DNA of 64,000 bases, from NCBI GenBank assembly GCA_963802765.1, contig CAWDJZ010000017.1:1-64000 (forward strand). The letters run 5' to 3'. This DNA comes from Gaiellasilicea sp963802765 (GTDB taxonomy: Bacteria > Actinomycetota > Thermoleophilia > Gaiellales > Gaiellaceae). The translations under genes were made by a program, and so were the position numbers. Below are positions 52,807-61,865 of this stretch, piece after piece; position 1 is the stretch's first letter, and each line of letters begins with the position of its first letter. A model generated the notes under the pieces. The model did not search any database. It saw only the letters and a list, made by a program, of their open reading frames with translations, and was not told where the DNA came from.

Positions 52807-53847
52807 ATGGTCCGGCGCGCCCTGTTCATGTCGGTCGGTGTGGCGCCGATCGTGATCCTTCTTCATTACGTGCTCGACCTCGACGAGACGGTCGAGTTCG
52901 TTCTTTCCGCGATCGCACTGATCCCGCTCGCGTGGCTGATCGGAGAGGCGACGGAGCACGCCGCAGAGCACACGGGCCCGGGGATCGGCGGCTTCCTGAA
53001 CGCGACCTTCGGGAACGCCCCCGAGCTGATCATCGCGCTCCTGGCGGTGAACGAAGGACTGACCGAGGTCGTGCGCGGCTCGCTGACCGGCTCGGTGATC
53101 GGCAACCTCCTGCTCGTCCTCGGCTTCTCGCTGCTCTTTGGCGGTCGCGGGGAGATCGACCGCCCGTCGAGCTTCCTGGCGCTGGGGCTCGTCGGCATGA
53201 CCACGCTGATCCTGCTCATCCCCTCGATCCCCGGCTGGGAGGGTGACCCCGACCGCGACGAGATCGTCAAGATCTCGATCCCGGTCTCGATCGTTCTCCT
53301 CGTCGCCTACGTGGCGGTCACGTGGTGGTCGCTGCGTCGGCACGCGTCGCTTCACATCGCGAGCGACGAGGAGATCAAAGGGTGGTCGTTTCGCCTCGCA
53401 CTGGTCGTCCTGGGCGTCGCCACGGTGCTGACCGCCCTCGTCGCGGAGATCCTGGTCGGGACGCTCGAGGTCTTCGCACACGAGGTCGGCCTGACCGAGT
53501 TCTTCGTCGCCGCCGTCATCGTCGCGATCGTCGGCAACGCTGCGGAGCACGGCGGCGCGGTGGTGGTCGCCTACCGCGGCAAGATCAAGCTCGCGGCCGA
53601 GATCGCGCTCGCGTCGAGCGCGCAGGTGGCGGTCTTCCTGATCCCGGCAGTCACCCTGCTGGCGCTCCTGATCGAGCCGCTCGCGCTCGCGTTCCGCCAG
53701 GTCGAGATCGCGGCGCTCGCGATCTCAGTGATCGCAGCGTCGATCCTGCTCGCCGACGGCCGCTCGACCCGATGGAAGGGAATGATCCTGATCGCCGTCT
53801 ACGTCGGGATCGCGATCGCCTTCTACCAGGCGGGTGAGCGCACCTAG
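52807..53847 (+). CDS. Ca2+/H+ antiporter (CaCA family)
   Basis: A 346-residue membrane protein with about eleven helices in two repeats. Each carries the exchanger motif: GFLNATFGNAPELIIALLA in the first and AIVGNAAEHGGAVVVA in the second, plus GEATEHAAEHTG near the start. It exports calcium in exchange for protons across the cytoplasmic membrane. ATG 52807; intact length for ChaA/Cax proteins. Confidence 0.93.
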   Translation: MVRRALFMSVGVAPIVILLHYVLDLDETVEFVLSAIALIPLAWLIGEATEHAAEHTGPGIGGFLNATFGNAPELIIALLAVNEGLTEVVRGSLTGSVIGNLLLVLGFSLLFGGRGEIDRPSSFLALGLVGMTTLILLIPSIPGWEGDPDRDEIVKISIPVSIVLLVAYVAVTWWSLRRHASLHIASDEEIKGWSFRLALVVLGVATVLTALVAEILVGTLEVFAHEVGLTEFFVAAVIVAIVGNAAEHGGAVVVAYRGKIKLAAEIALASSAQVAVFLIPAVTLLALLIEPLALAFRQVEIAALAISVIAASILLADGRSTRWKGMILIAVYVGIAIAFYQAGERT

Positions 53848-55166
53848 AACCCGGACGGCTCGCGGCGCACGGGATACGTCGCGAAGTACAGCTTCTCGAT
53901 CGAGCCGGCCGCGTCGCGCACGACGCGCAGGAGCTCGCCGCGCTCGCGGCCCTCGACGACGCGGAAGGTGTCGTCTCCCTCTGGCTCGAAGCGGGAGACG
54001 TCGCGGCCCGGAGCCCCGTCGACGAGACGGGACTCGAGTCGTCCGCCGCGCCAGGAGAAGACGAGCTCGTGGCCCTCCGTCCACCAGCGACCGAGAAGCG
54101 GCTCGATCTCGTCGGGCGGCTCCTCGCCGGGCCGCCAAGCCTCCGTGGACGGCGGCAGCGCCTCGATCCCGGCGACCGCGAGCTCGAGCGCGAGCCTCTC
54201 CGGCGCGGGGCCTGCGCCCGAGTTCGTGAGGACGGCGGCGCCGATCCCGGTCTTGCGATTGACGACGAGGCCAGCGAGATGTCCGGGCATCGCGCCGCCG
54301 TGGCCGACGAAAAGGTGCTCGCCGGAGCGGGACAGCGCCAGGCCGGTGCCCCACGCGACCGCCCAACGCTCGTGGTCGACCATCGCCCGGACGTGCGCCA
54401 TCTCCTCGAGCGTCGCGGCGGCGAGTACCCGGTCGTCGCCGGCAGCGAGGAACGCGCCCCAGCGAGCGAGGTCGCCGGTCGTCGACCAAAGCTTGCCGAG
54501 CGCCCCCGCACCGCCGAGGTCGAGACGCGGTTGGGGCCGGACCGCGTCCGAGTAGGGCTCGACGAAGTAGCCGGAGGCGGCGGGATCGGCAGCCTCGGGC
54601 GTCGTCCGGGAGAGCCCGAGCGGGTCGAGCACACGCTCCTGCAACGCCTCTTCCCACGAGCCTCCGTGTGCGCGTGCGACGACTTCGCCGAGAAGCGCGA
54701 AGGCGAGGTTCGAGTAGTGCCACCAGGACCCCGGCTCGAGCACCTGCTCTGCGGCCGCAGTGCCGGCGAGCAGCTCCTCGCGCCCGGGCGCCTGCATGGT
54801 CTCCCAGATCTCTCCCGGCGGCTCGCGCTGAAGGCCGGACACGTGGGTGAGCATCCGCCCGATCGTCGGGCCGTGAGCGCTCTCGGGGAGGAACCGTGTG
54901 AGCGGATCGTCGAGCGAGAGCCGCCCCTCGTCCCGCAGCTGCAGCACGCCGACCGCGGTGAACGTCTTCGTGATCGAGCCGATCCGGTACTGCGTGTCGG
55001 GCGTCGCCTCGCGCCCCTCGTCGACGTCCGCGAGCCCGAGCGCCTCCTGCCAGACGACCTCGTCGCCGCGGAAGACGACCGCAGACACCGACGGCATCCG
55101 CTGCTCGGCCTGTGCTGCAGCGAGCTTGTGGCTCAGGTCGTCGCCGAGGGAGTCAGGCGCTGACAC
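53844..55166 (-). CDS. Serine beta-lactamase-fold hydrolase
   Basis: A 440-residue protein from GTG 55166. The catalytic SxxK is SITK in YRIGSITKTFTAVG, the YxN is in HYSNLAFALLGEV, and HGG is in GHGGAMPGHL. The C-terminal 110 residues form an extra beta domain (LVFSWRGGRLESRL). It is class C-like but lacks a signal peptide, so it is more likely a cytoplasmic esterase or peptidase than a resistance enzyme. It overlaps the threonine aldolase stop by 14 bp, implying co-expression. Confidence 0.88.
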   Translation of the reverse strand: MSAPDSLGDDLSHKLAAAQAEQRMPSVSAVVFRGDEVVWQEALGLADVDEGREATPDTQYRIGSITKTFTAVGVLQLRDEGRLSLDDPLTRFLPESAHGPTIGRMLTHVSGLQREPPGEIWETMQAPGREELLAGTAAAEQVLEPGSWWHYSNLAFALLGEVVARAHGGSWEEALQERVLDPLGLSRTTPEAADPAASGYFVEPYSDAVRPQPRLDLGGAGALGKLWSTTGDLARWGAFLAAGDDRVLAAATLEEMAHVRAMVDHERWAVAWGTGLALSRSGEHLFVGHGGAMPGHLAGLVVNRKTGIGAAVLTNSGAGPAPERLALELAVAGIEALPPSTEAWRPGEEPPDEIEPLLGRWWTEGHELVFSWRGGRLESRLVDGAPGRDVSRFEPEGDDTFRVVEGRERGELLRVVRDAAGSIEKLYFATYPVRREPSGF

Positions 55167-56199
55167 GCGCTCCCAGCGCCTGCGGGATCGCATCGATCGC
55201 GGTCTCGATCGCCTCGTCATCGATACCGAGGTACGTGACCGCCCGCAGGACGCCGGGTCGGAGCGTCGACACGAGCACGCCGGCCTCCGCGACTCGCGCC
55301 ACGGCGTCGAGCGCCGCGAGTCCGAGCGGGCGGACGTCGATCGCGACGAAGTTGGACTCGGTCGCCACGGGATCGACCGGGAGCCCGGCCCGCGCGAGCC
55401 CGTCAGCGAGCCGGCGTGCTCGTCCGTGATCGTCGGCGAGCCGCTCGACATGGTGCTCGAGGGCGTAGAGCATCGCCGCCGCGACGATGCCCGCCTGCCG
55501 GAGCGCCCCGCCGAACTGGAACTTGCACCGCCACGCTTCCTCGATCCGCTCGGCGGACGTGGCGAGGACGGCGCCCATCGGGCAGCCGAGCCCCTTCGAG
55601 AAGCAGACGGTCACGGTGTCCGCGAAACTGCCCCACGTCGCAGCGGGTACCCCGCTCGCAACGGAGGCGTTGAGGAGCCGTGCGCCGTCGAGATGGACGC
55701 CGACGCCGAGCTCCCGGGCCGCTGCCACGGTCCGCTCGAAGAGGTCGAGCGGCCAGACGCGGCCCCCCGCAGAGCGGTGCGTCTGCTCGAGCACGACGAC
55801 GCTCGGCGGCTGCAGCACACCGTCGCACAGGGTCGCCCACTCGTGCAGGTGGGCCGGCGTGAGCCAACCGGCCTCCGCAGGCACGCCTCGCATCACGAGC
55901 CCGCTGTGCGCGGCGGCCCCTCCCGACTCGTAGACGAGTACGTGCGTCCGCTCCTCCGCGAGCAGCTCCCCGCCGCGGCGGCCGAGGAGTCGGAGGGCGA
56001 TCTGGTTCGCCATCGTCGCGGTCGGGACGAAGAGCGCTGCCTCCTGTCCGAGCAGCTCCGCGGCACGATCCTGGAGCTCGTTCACCGTCGGATCCTCGCG
56101 CCGCTGCTCGTCGCCCAATTCGGCTGCAGCGATCGCTGCATACATCTCCGGCGTCGGCTTCGTCACGGTATCGGAGCGCAGGTCGATCACGAGCGACAC
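55153..56199 (-). CDS. ltaE: Low-specificity threonine aldolase
   Basis: A 348-residue PLP enzyme from GTG 56199 (AAGG upstream); GTG 56190 (VIDLRSDT) is an alternative. It splits threonine to glycine and acetaldehyde, which fits the nearby glycine cleavage genes. Marks: IDLRSDTVTKPTPEM, HLDGARLLNA and the PLP Lys in VCFSKGLGCPMGAV. Divergent from rlmN. Confidence 0.92.
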   Translation of the reverse strand: MSLVIDLRSDTVTKPTPEMYAAIAAAELGDEQRREDPTVNELQDRAAELLGQEAALFVPTATMANQIALRLLGRRGGELLAEERTHVLVYESGGAAAHSGLVMRGVPAEAGWLTPAHLHEWATLCDGVLQPPSVVVLEQTHRSAGGRVWPLDLFERTVAAARELGVGVHLDGARLLNASVASGVPAATWGSFADTVTVCFSKGLGCPMGAVLATSAERIEEAWRCKFQFGGALRQAGIVAAAMLYALEHHVERLADDHGRARRLADGLARAGLPVDPVATESNFVAIDVRPLGLAALDAVARVAEAGVLVSTLRPGVLRAVTYLGIDDEAIETAIDAIPQALGARVSA

Positions 56200-56213
56200 G
56201 CTACCTTGGCGGC

Positions 56214-57195
56214 GTGGACCTGACCCTGCTCGAGCAGACGCTGGCCGAGCGTGGCGAGCCCGCGTTCCGCGCCCGTCAGGTGTGGGCGTGGGCGGCTCGC
56301 GGCGCGTCCGGCTACGCGGAGATGACGAACCTGCCGCGGGCACTCCGAACCGAGCTCGCCGAGGCCGTGCCGTTCTCGACGCTCTCGCTCGAGGACGAGG
56401 CGCACTCCGCCGACGGCACGATCAAGGCGCTCTTCCGCACCGAGGACGGGCATCCGGTCGAAGCCGTGCTGATGCGCTACCGCGACGGGCGCCGTTCGAT
56501 CTGCGTCTCGTCGCAATCGGGCTGCCCGCTCACGTGCACGTTCTGCGCCACCGGCGCGATGCGGTTCGGTCGCAACCTGCGCGCCTCCGAGATCCTGGAC
56601 CAGGTGCTCCACTTCCGTCGACTCGAGCCCGTCAACCACCTCGTCTACATGGGGATGGGCGAACCGTTCCTCAACTACGAGCAGGTGCTGGCGAGCGCAC
56701 GGCGGCTTCCCGAGATCGGCATCACGCACCGGCGGACCACGATCTCGACAGTCGGCTGGATGCCTGGCCTGACGCGGTTCGTCGACGAGGTCGAGGGAGC
56801 CGATCCGGCTCGCTTTCTCCGTCCACGCGGCCGACCCGCGGCTGCGCTCGGAGATCATGCCGGTGAACGACCGCTACCCCCTGGCCGACGTGCTCGCCGA
56901 GTGCCGACGCTACGTGGCGCTCCGGCACCGGAAGGTCTTCGTCGAGTACGTCCTGCTCGCCGGCGTCAACGACTCGCCCGAGCGCGCACGAGAGCTCGCG
57001 GCGATCCTCGATCCGCATGTCTTCAAGGTCAACCTGATCCCGTACAACCCGACCGGACGCTACGACGGTTCCTCGCGCGAGGCGATCGCGGCGTTCAAGG
57101 CCGTGCTCGACCGCGCACGGCTGCCGTCGACGGTACGCCTCACCCGCGGCCGCGACATCGCCGCAGCCTGCGGTCAGCTGGCCGCGACGCGGTAG
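56214..57195 (+). CDS. rlmN: 23S rRNA/tRNA adenine C2-methyltransferase RlmN (one-base insertion)
   Basis: A radical SAM enzyme from GTG 56214. The cluster motif CPLTCTFC (CxxxCxxC) is intact. Other marks: MGMGEPFLNYE and TTISTVGWMPG. Near 56793 one G is extra. Removing it gives EEPIRLAFSVHAADPRLR and the C-terminal part through the catalytic Cys in AAACGQL, stopping at 57195, for 326 residues. It methylates A2503 of 23S rRNA and A37 of some tRNAs. Confidence 0.9.
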
Positions 57196-57204
57196 TGCAC
57201 CTCG

Positions 57205-57456
57205 CTACCGGGGTGGCCGCGGCGGGCGAGGGCCGCCGATGTCGCGCCACATCCGGCGGAACCATCCTCTCGCGTCCGCACGTTCCTGGACGGCGTCCTC
57301 GAGCAGCCGTGCTCGCTCGAGCAGGATCGCCTGCAGCTCCTCCTGCTCCTCGGGACGCAGGTCCTGCGAGTACCGCTGCACGGCGTCCGCGAAGTCCTGA
57401 CCGCTGTACGACTCGGCCAGCTCGTCGACCTGTCGCTCGAGCTCTTCTCTGATCAT
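57205..57456 (-). CDS. Small charged helical protein after gcvPB
   Basis: An 83-residue protein. ATG 57456 overlaps the gcvPB stop as ATGA, so it is translationally coupled. It is mostly charged helix (REELERQVDELAESY, then LRPEEQEELQAILLERARLL) with a Trp-containing GWFRRMWRDIGG and Pro-rich end. Possibly an assembly or regulatory partner of the glycine cleavage system, but only position supports that. Confidence 0.65.
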   Translation of the reverse strand: MIREELERQVDELAESYSGQDFADAVQRYSQDLRPEEQEELQAILLERARLLEDAVQERADARGWFRRMWRDIGGPRPPRPPR

Positions 57457-58952
57457 GCGCCTTTCTGTGCCTCGAGCTGGCGGGGCTCTCCTGCCTCGCC
57501 TGAGAGATCGGGGTGCTGTTCGAAGCCGTACTTGACGACGGCGCGCTTGGCCGCCTTCACCTCGTCGAGTCGGCGCACCGGCCGCGAACGGGGCGCCTCC
57601 TTGAGCAGCTCGGGCTCCTCGGCCGCCTCGCGCGCAATCGCGAGCATCGCGTCGACGAAGCCGTCGAGCCGCTCCTTCGGCTCGGTCTCGGTCGGCTCGA
57701 TCATCAGCGCCTCCGGAACGACGAGCGGGAAGTAGATCGTCGGCGGGTGCAGGTCGTAGTCCATCAGCCGCTTGGCGACGTCGAGCGCCGTGATCCCGTG
57801 GTCGCGCTTCAGCGAGCGTGCGCTGAGCACGAACTCGTGCATGCAGAGGCGGTCGTAGGGCAGGTCGTAGGCGTCGCGCAGCCTCGCGAGCAGGTAGTTC
57901 GCGTTCAGGACGGCGACCTCGGACATCTCGCGCAGCGCCGGCCCGTAGGAGCGGATGTAGGCGTACGAGCGCACGAAGACGCCGAACGGGCCGGTGAAAC
58001 CGCGCACCTTCCCGATCGACTTCGGCCGGTCGTGGTCGAGCCGGAACGCGTCGCCGTCCTTGACGACCGCGGGCACCGGCAGGAAGGGCTCGAGCTTCTT
58101 GCGCACGACGATCGGGCCGCCGCCGGGACCGCCGCCGCCGTGCGGCTGCGAGAAGGTCTTGTGCAGGTTGATGTGGACGATGTCGAAGCCCATGTCCCCG
58201 GGGCGCGAGATGCCGCAGACAGCGTTCAGGTTCGCGCCGTCGTAGTAGAGGAGCCCGCCCGCCTCGTGGAAGATCGCCGCGATCTCCTCGATGTGCTCGT
58301 CGAAGAGGCCGAGCGTCGACGGATTCGTCAGCATCAGCCCCGCCGTATGCTCGTCGACCCTCGCGCGCAGGTCGTCGACGTCGAGGTTCCCGCGGGCGTC
58401 CGTGGCCACCTTCTCGAGCTTGTACCCGGCCATCGTCACGCTCGCCGGGTTCGTTCCGTGCGCGGTGTCGGCCGTGATGATCGTGTCGCGCTGGGCGCCC
58501 TCGCCGATGTCCTCGAAGTAGGCGCGCATCAGCATCAGACCGGTCAGCTCGCCCTGCGACCCGGCCGCCGGCTGCAGCGAGCAGGCGTCGAGGCCCGCCA
58601 CCTCCTGCAGGATCTCCTGCAGCCGCCACATCAGCTCGAGCGCGCCCTGGGCGCCGTCCTCCTCCTGGTGCGGGTGGAGATCCTTGAAGCCGGGCAGCAT
58701 CGCGAGCCGCTCGTTGACGCGCGGGTTGTGCTTCATCGTGCAGCTGCCGAGCGGGTAGAAGCCGGTGTCGATGCCGAAGTTGCGCGTCGAGAGCTTCGTG
58801 AAGTGGCGGACGAGCTCCGGCTCCGAGAGCTCCGGCAGCCGCGGCGGCTCGGCGCGGCGCAGCTCGACTGGCACCTCGGCAGGCGGGAGGTCGTACCGCG
58901 GCAGCGTCGAGGCGCGGCGGCCGGGCTTGGACAGCTCGTAGATGAGCTCCAC
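57453..58952 (-). CDS. gcvPB: Glycine dehydrogenase (decarboxylating) subunit 2
   Basis: A 499-residue PLP subunit from GTG 58952, one base overlapping the gcvPA TAG. It opens with ELIYELSKPGRRASTLPRYDLPP, contains FYPLGSCTMKHNPRVNE, and has the PLP Lys in NLHKTFSQPHGGGGPG. It decarboxylates glycine and passes the aminomethyl group to GcvH. The following small gene is coupled. Confidence 0.93.
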   Translation of the reverse strand: MELIYELSKPGRRASTLPRYDLPPAEVPVELRRAEPPRLPELSEPELVRHFTKLSTRNFGIDTGFYPLGSCTMKHNPRVNERLAMLPGFKDLHPHQEEDGAQGALELMWRLQEILQEVAGLDACSLQPAAGSQGELTGLMLMRAYFEDIGEGAQRDTIITADTAHGTNPASVTMAGYKLEKVATDARGNLDVDDLRARVDEHTAGLMLTNPSTLGLFDEHIEEIAAIFHEAGGLLYYDGANLNAVCGISRPGDMGFDIVHINLHKTFSQPHGGGGPGGGPIVVRKKLEPFLPVPAVVKDGDAFRLDHDRPKSIGKVRGFTGPFGVFVRSYAYIRSYGPALREMSEVAVLNANYLLARLRDAYDLPYDRLCMHEFVLSARSLKRDHGITALDVAKRLMDYDLHPPTIYFPLVVPEALMIEPTETEPKERLDGFVDAMLAIAREAAEEPELLKEAPRSRPVRRLDEVKAAKRAVVKYGFEQHPDLSGEAGEPRQLEAQKGA

Positions 58953-60284
58953 TACGCGAGTACCTCCCCGAGCACCTCGGCCAAGACGGTCGACGTCCGC
59001 CGGGCTGCGCTTCTCCGTCACGGCGACGAGGAGGACGTCGTCCATGCCCTCGTAGTCGCGCCCGATCGCGTAGCCGGGATGCACGCCGCGCTCACGCGCT
59101 GCCCTGATCACCTCGCGCGCCGGCCGCCCGACCCGGACGGCGAACTCCTTGAACGTCGTCCGCTCGGGGAAGACGAGCGGCAGGCCCAGCTTCTGCTTCG
59201 CGTACGCGCCGAGGCTCATGCAGGTCTCACCCACCTCGCGCAGCCCCTGCGGGCCCAGCCACGAGAGATGCACGAGCCCAGCGAGGGCGAGGAGGGTCTG
59301 GTTCGTGGTGATGTTCGACGTCGCCTTCTCGCGCCGGATGTGCTGCTCGCGCGTCTGCAGCGTCAGCACGTAGCCGCGCTCGCCGTTCGCGTCGGTCGTC
59401 TCGCCGATGATCCGGCCGGGGAGCCGGCGCGTGTACTCGGCCTTGGAGGCGAGGAAGCCGTAGTGCGGCCCGGCGTAGGACTGGTAGTTGCCGGCGCTCT
59501 GGCCCTCGCCGATCGCGAGCGCACAGCCGTACTTCCCGGGCGCCTCGAGCAGGCCGAGCGAGATCGGGTCGACGTGCGCGATCGGCAGCGCACCGGCGTC
59601 GTTCGCGGCCGCGGCCAGCTCGGGCGCCTGCTCGAGGACGCCGAAGACGTTCGGCTGCTGGAAGATGACGCACGCCGCGTCCTCTGCCGCCTCTCGCAGC
59701 GCGGCCGGGTCGATGGCGCCGCCCTCGTGTGCGACCTCGACCACCTCGAGCCCGAACCCGGGCGCGTACGTCTTGACCACCTGGCGCGCCTGCGCGCCGA
59801 GCGTCTCCGCCAGCACCACCTTCGAGCGGCCGGTGGCGTGCTTCGCGACGTAGCAGGCGTCGGCGGCGACGGTCGTCCCGTCGTAGCCGGACGCGTTGGA
59901 GACGTCCATCCCGGTCAGCTCGCAGATCGCCGTCTGGTACTCGAAGATCGCCTGGAGGACGCCCTGCGAGAGCTCGGGCTGGTAGGGCGTGTACGCGGTC
60001 AGGAGCTCCCCGCGCTGCAGGACCGCGTCGACGACCGCCGGCACGTAGTGGTCGTAGATGCCCGCGCCGAGGAACGAGAGCTCCTTCGTCGTGTCGACAT
60101 TCCTGGCCGCAAGCTCCTCGAGGTGGCGTACGAGCTCCGGCTCGGAGAGCGCAGGCTCCAGGTCGAGCTCGCCCTGGAAGCGGACGCCGGCGGGGATGTC
60201 CCGGAAGAGCTCCTCGACCGACGAGACGCCGATCGCCGCGAGCATCTCCTCGCGGTCGGCGTCCGTGAGCGACAGCTGGCTCAC
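58952..60284 (-). CDS. gcvPA: Glycine dehydrogenase (decarboxylating) subunit 1 (one-base insertion)
   Basis: From GTG 60284: FLGAGIYDHYVP, YTPYQPELSQGVLQAIFEYQT, NASGYDGTTVAADAC and KATSNITTNQTL, all marks of the first GcvP subunit. The end near 58983 has one extra base. Without it the protein closes as DVDRLAEVLGEVLA and stops at 58952, 443 residues. With it, the frame runs on into gcvPB and mimics a fused GcvP of 943 residues. The span of 1333 bases fits one insertion. Confidence 0.9.
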
Positions 60285-60676
60285 TGCTCGGCGACGTGCT
60301 GCTTGTACGCGTCGGCGTCGAGCAGGGTGTCGACTTCGGCGGGGTCGGAGAGTCGGATCCGGATCAGCCAGCCGTCGCCGTACGGGTCCTCGTTCACCGT
60401 CTCGGGCGCGTCGACGACCTTCTGATTCACCTCGAGGATCTCGCCGGAGAGAGGCGAGATCACATCCGAGACCGCCTTCACCGACTCGACCTCGCCGTAG
60501 GACGCGTCCTTCGAGATCGAGCTGCCCTCGCTCGGCGCCTCGAAGTGGACGAGCTCGCCCAGGGCGTCCTGCGCGAACCAGGTGACGCCGCAGGTCGCCT
60601 CGTCACCGTCGATGCGGGCCCAGTCGTGCTCGCGGTGGTACTTGAGGCCTTCGGGGTACTCCTCCGACGCTGCCAC
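60281..60676 (-). CDS. gcvH: Glycine cleavage system H protein
   Basis: A 131-residue lipoyl carrier from GTG 60676. The lipoylated Lys is in EVESVKAVSD, preceded by the usual GELVHFEAPSEG. It shuttles the aminomethyl group between GcvP and GcvT. 8 bp after gcvT; its stop overlaps the gcvPA start. Confidence 0.95.
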   Translation of the reverse strand: MAASEEYPEGLKYHREHDWARIDGDEATCGVTWFAQDALGELVHFEAPSEGSSISKDASYGEVESVKAVSDVISPLSGEILEVNQKVVDAPETVNEDPYGDGWLIRIRLSDPAEVDTLLDADAYKQHVAEQ

Positions 60677-60684
60677 GTGCCTCG

Positions 60685-61734
60685 TTACTCCTCTCGCTTG
60701 TAGATCGGTTTCGGGACGATCGTCGCGCTGCGCTCGTTGCCGCGCACGTCGATCTTGATCCCCGTGCCAGGCGCGGCCGCGGCGGCGGGCACATAACCCA
60801 TGCCGATCCCCTTGTCGAGCATCGGCGAATGCGTGCCGGAGGTGACCTCGCCGCCGCCTGCGATCGCCATCCCGGGGCGCGGGATCGCCTTCTCCTCCAT
60901 CACGAGCGCGACCAGCTTCCGCTCCGGCCCCGCCTCTTTGATCCGGCGCAGCTCGTCGGCGCCGGTGAAGTCCTTGTCGAGCGCGCACGTCCAGCCGAGA
61001 CCTGCCGAGATCGCGTCCGTGTCCGGCGTGATGTCGTTCCCGTGCAGCGGGTAGCAGACCTCGAGCCGCAGCGTGTCGCGCGCGCCGAGCCCGCACGGGA
61101 CCGCCCCGCGCGCGACGACGGCGTCCCAGAGCTGAACCGCATCCTCGGCCGGGCACATGAGCTCGACGCCTGCCTCGCCGGTGTAGCCGGTGCGGTTGAT
61201 CATCACCTCGATCCCGTCGAGCTCGCCCATCGCATGGGTGAAGGGCTTCGCCTCGGGGAGCTCGAGCCGCTCGATCGACCGCGGCCCCTGGACGGCGAGC
61301 AGCGCGTAGTCGTCGGACGCGTCGCGGACCTCGGAGCCGCGGATCTCGCGCTCCTTCAGCCAGGCATACGCAGACTCCCGGTTGCCTGCATTGACGACGA
61401 GGAGGTAGTGGTGCTCGGTGATCCTGTACGCGATCAGGTCGTCGACGATCCCGCCGCGCTCGTTCGTGAGCAGGGTGTACTGCGCGCCGCCCTCGCCGAT
61501 CCGGTCGAGGTCGTTCGAAAGCAGCGCCTGGAGCAGCTCGTGGGCGTTCGGGCCCTCCACGTGCAGCTGACCCATGTGCGAGACGTCGAAGACTCCGCAG
61601 TCGCCGCGCACGGCGCGGTGCTCGGGGATGACGCCCTCGTACTGCACGGGCATCTCCCAGCCGGCGAAGGGCACCATCCGCGCGCCTGCGTCCAGGTGGC
61701 GCCCGTGGAGCGGCGTCTGCAGGAGCGTCTGCAC
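60685..61734 (-). CDS. gcvT: Aminomethyltransferase (T protein)
   Basis: A 349-residue enzyme from GTG 61734; open frame further upstream runs through hairpins. It transfers the methylene group to tetrahydrofolate and frees ammonia. Marks: MVPFAGWEMPVQYEG, FDVSHMGQLHVEG, RTGYTGEAGVEL, GLGARDTLRLEVCYPLHGND and GTHSPMLDKGIGMGYV. First gene of the gcv operon. I see no glycine riboswitch in the 130 bp before it. Confidence 0.95.
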   Translation of the reverse strand: MQTLLQTPLHGRHLDAGARMVPFAGWEMPVQYEGVIPEHRAVRGDCGVFDVSHMGQLHVEGPNAHELLQALLSNDLDRIGEGGAQYTLLTNERGGIVDDLIAYRITEHHYLLVVNAGNRESAYAWLKEREIRGSEVRDASDDYALLAVQGPRSIERLELPEAKPFTHAMGELDGIEVMINRTGYTGEAGVELMCPAEDAVQLWDAVVARGAVPCGLGARDTLRLEVCYPLHGNDITPDTDAISAGLGWTCALDKDFTGADELRRIKEAGPERKLVALVMEEKAIPRPGMAIAGGGEVTSGTHSPMLDKGIGMGYVPAAAAAPGTGIKIDVRGNERSATIVPKPIYKREE

Positions 61735-61749
61735 GCGGCGGACTCTAAA

Positions 61750-61812
61750 GCACGACGCCCCGGGTAGCCGGGGCGTCGTGCCGGGTCTCCCGGGCCGACT
61801 CACGGGTCGGCC
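61750..61812 (-). terminator. Hairpin array between ftsZ and gcvT
   Basis: A 14-bp perfect stem (61750-61763 with 61768-61781, TTT after it on the minus strand), a small CCGGG/CCCGG hairpin (61781-61793) and a 7-bp stem (61793-61799 with 61806-61812). It ends ftsZ transcription, 53 bp after its stop. gcvT starts 16 bp beyond and so needs its own promoter or read-through. Confidence 0.85.
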
Positions 61813-61865
61813 TAAGAGGGCATCAAGCAGATTCCTGCTGACGCGAAACCCGAAACCTCGCGACG

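Noticed and set aside
52240..53550. 436-codon minus-strand frame over the antiporter
   Set aside because: Shadow of the antiporter fused by chance to an out-of-frame reading of the Cys-rich gene and the palindrome.
61735..61865. Glycine riboswitch before gcvT
   Set aside because: Looked for the paired aptamer core; only three plain hairpins are present.
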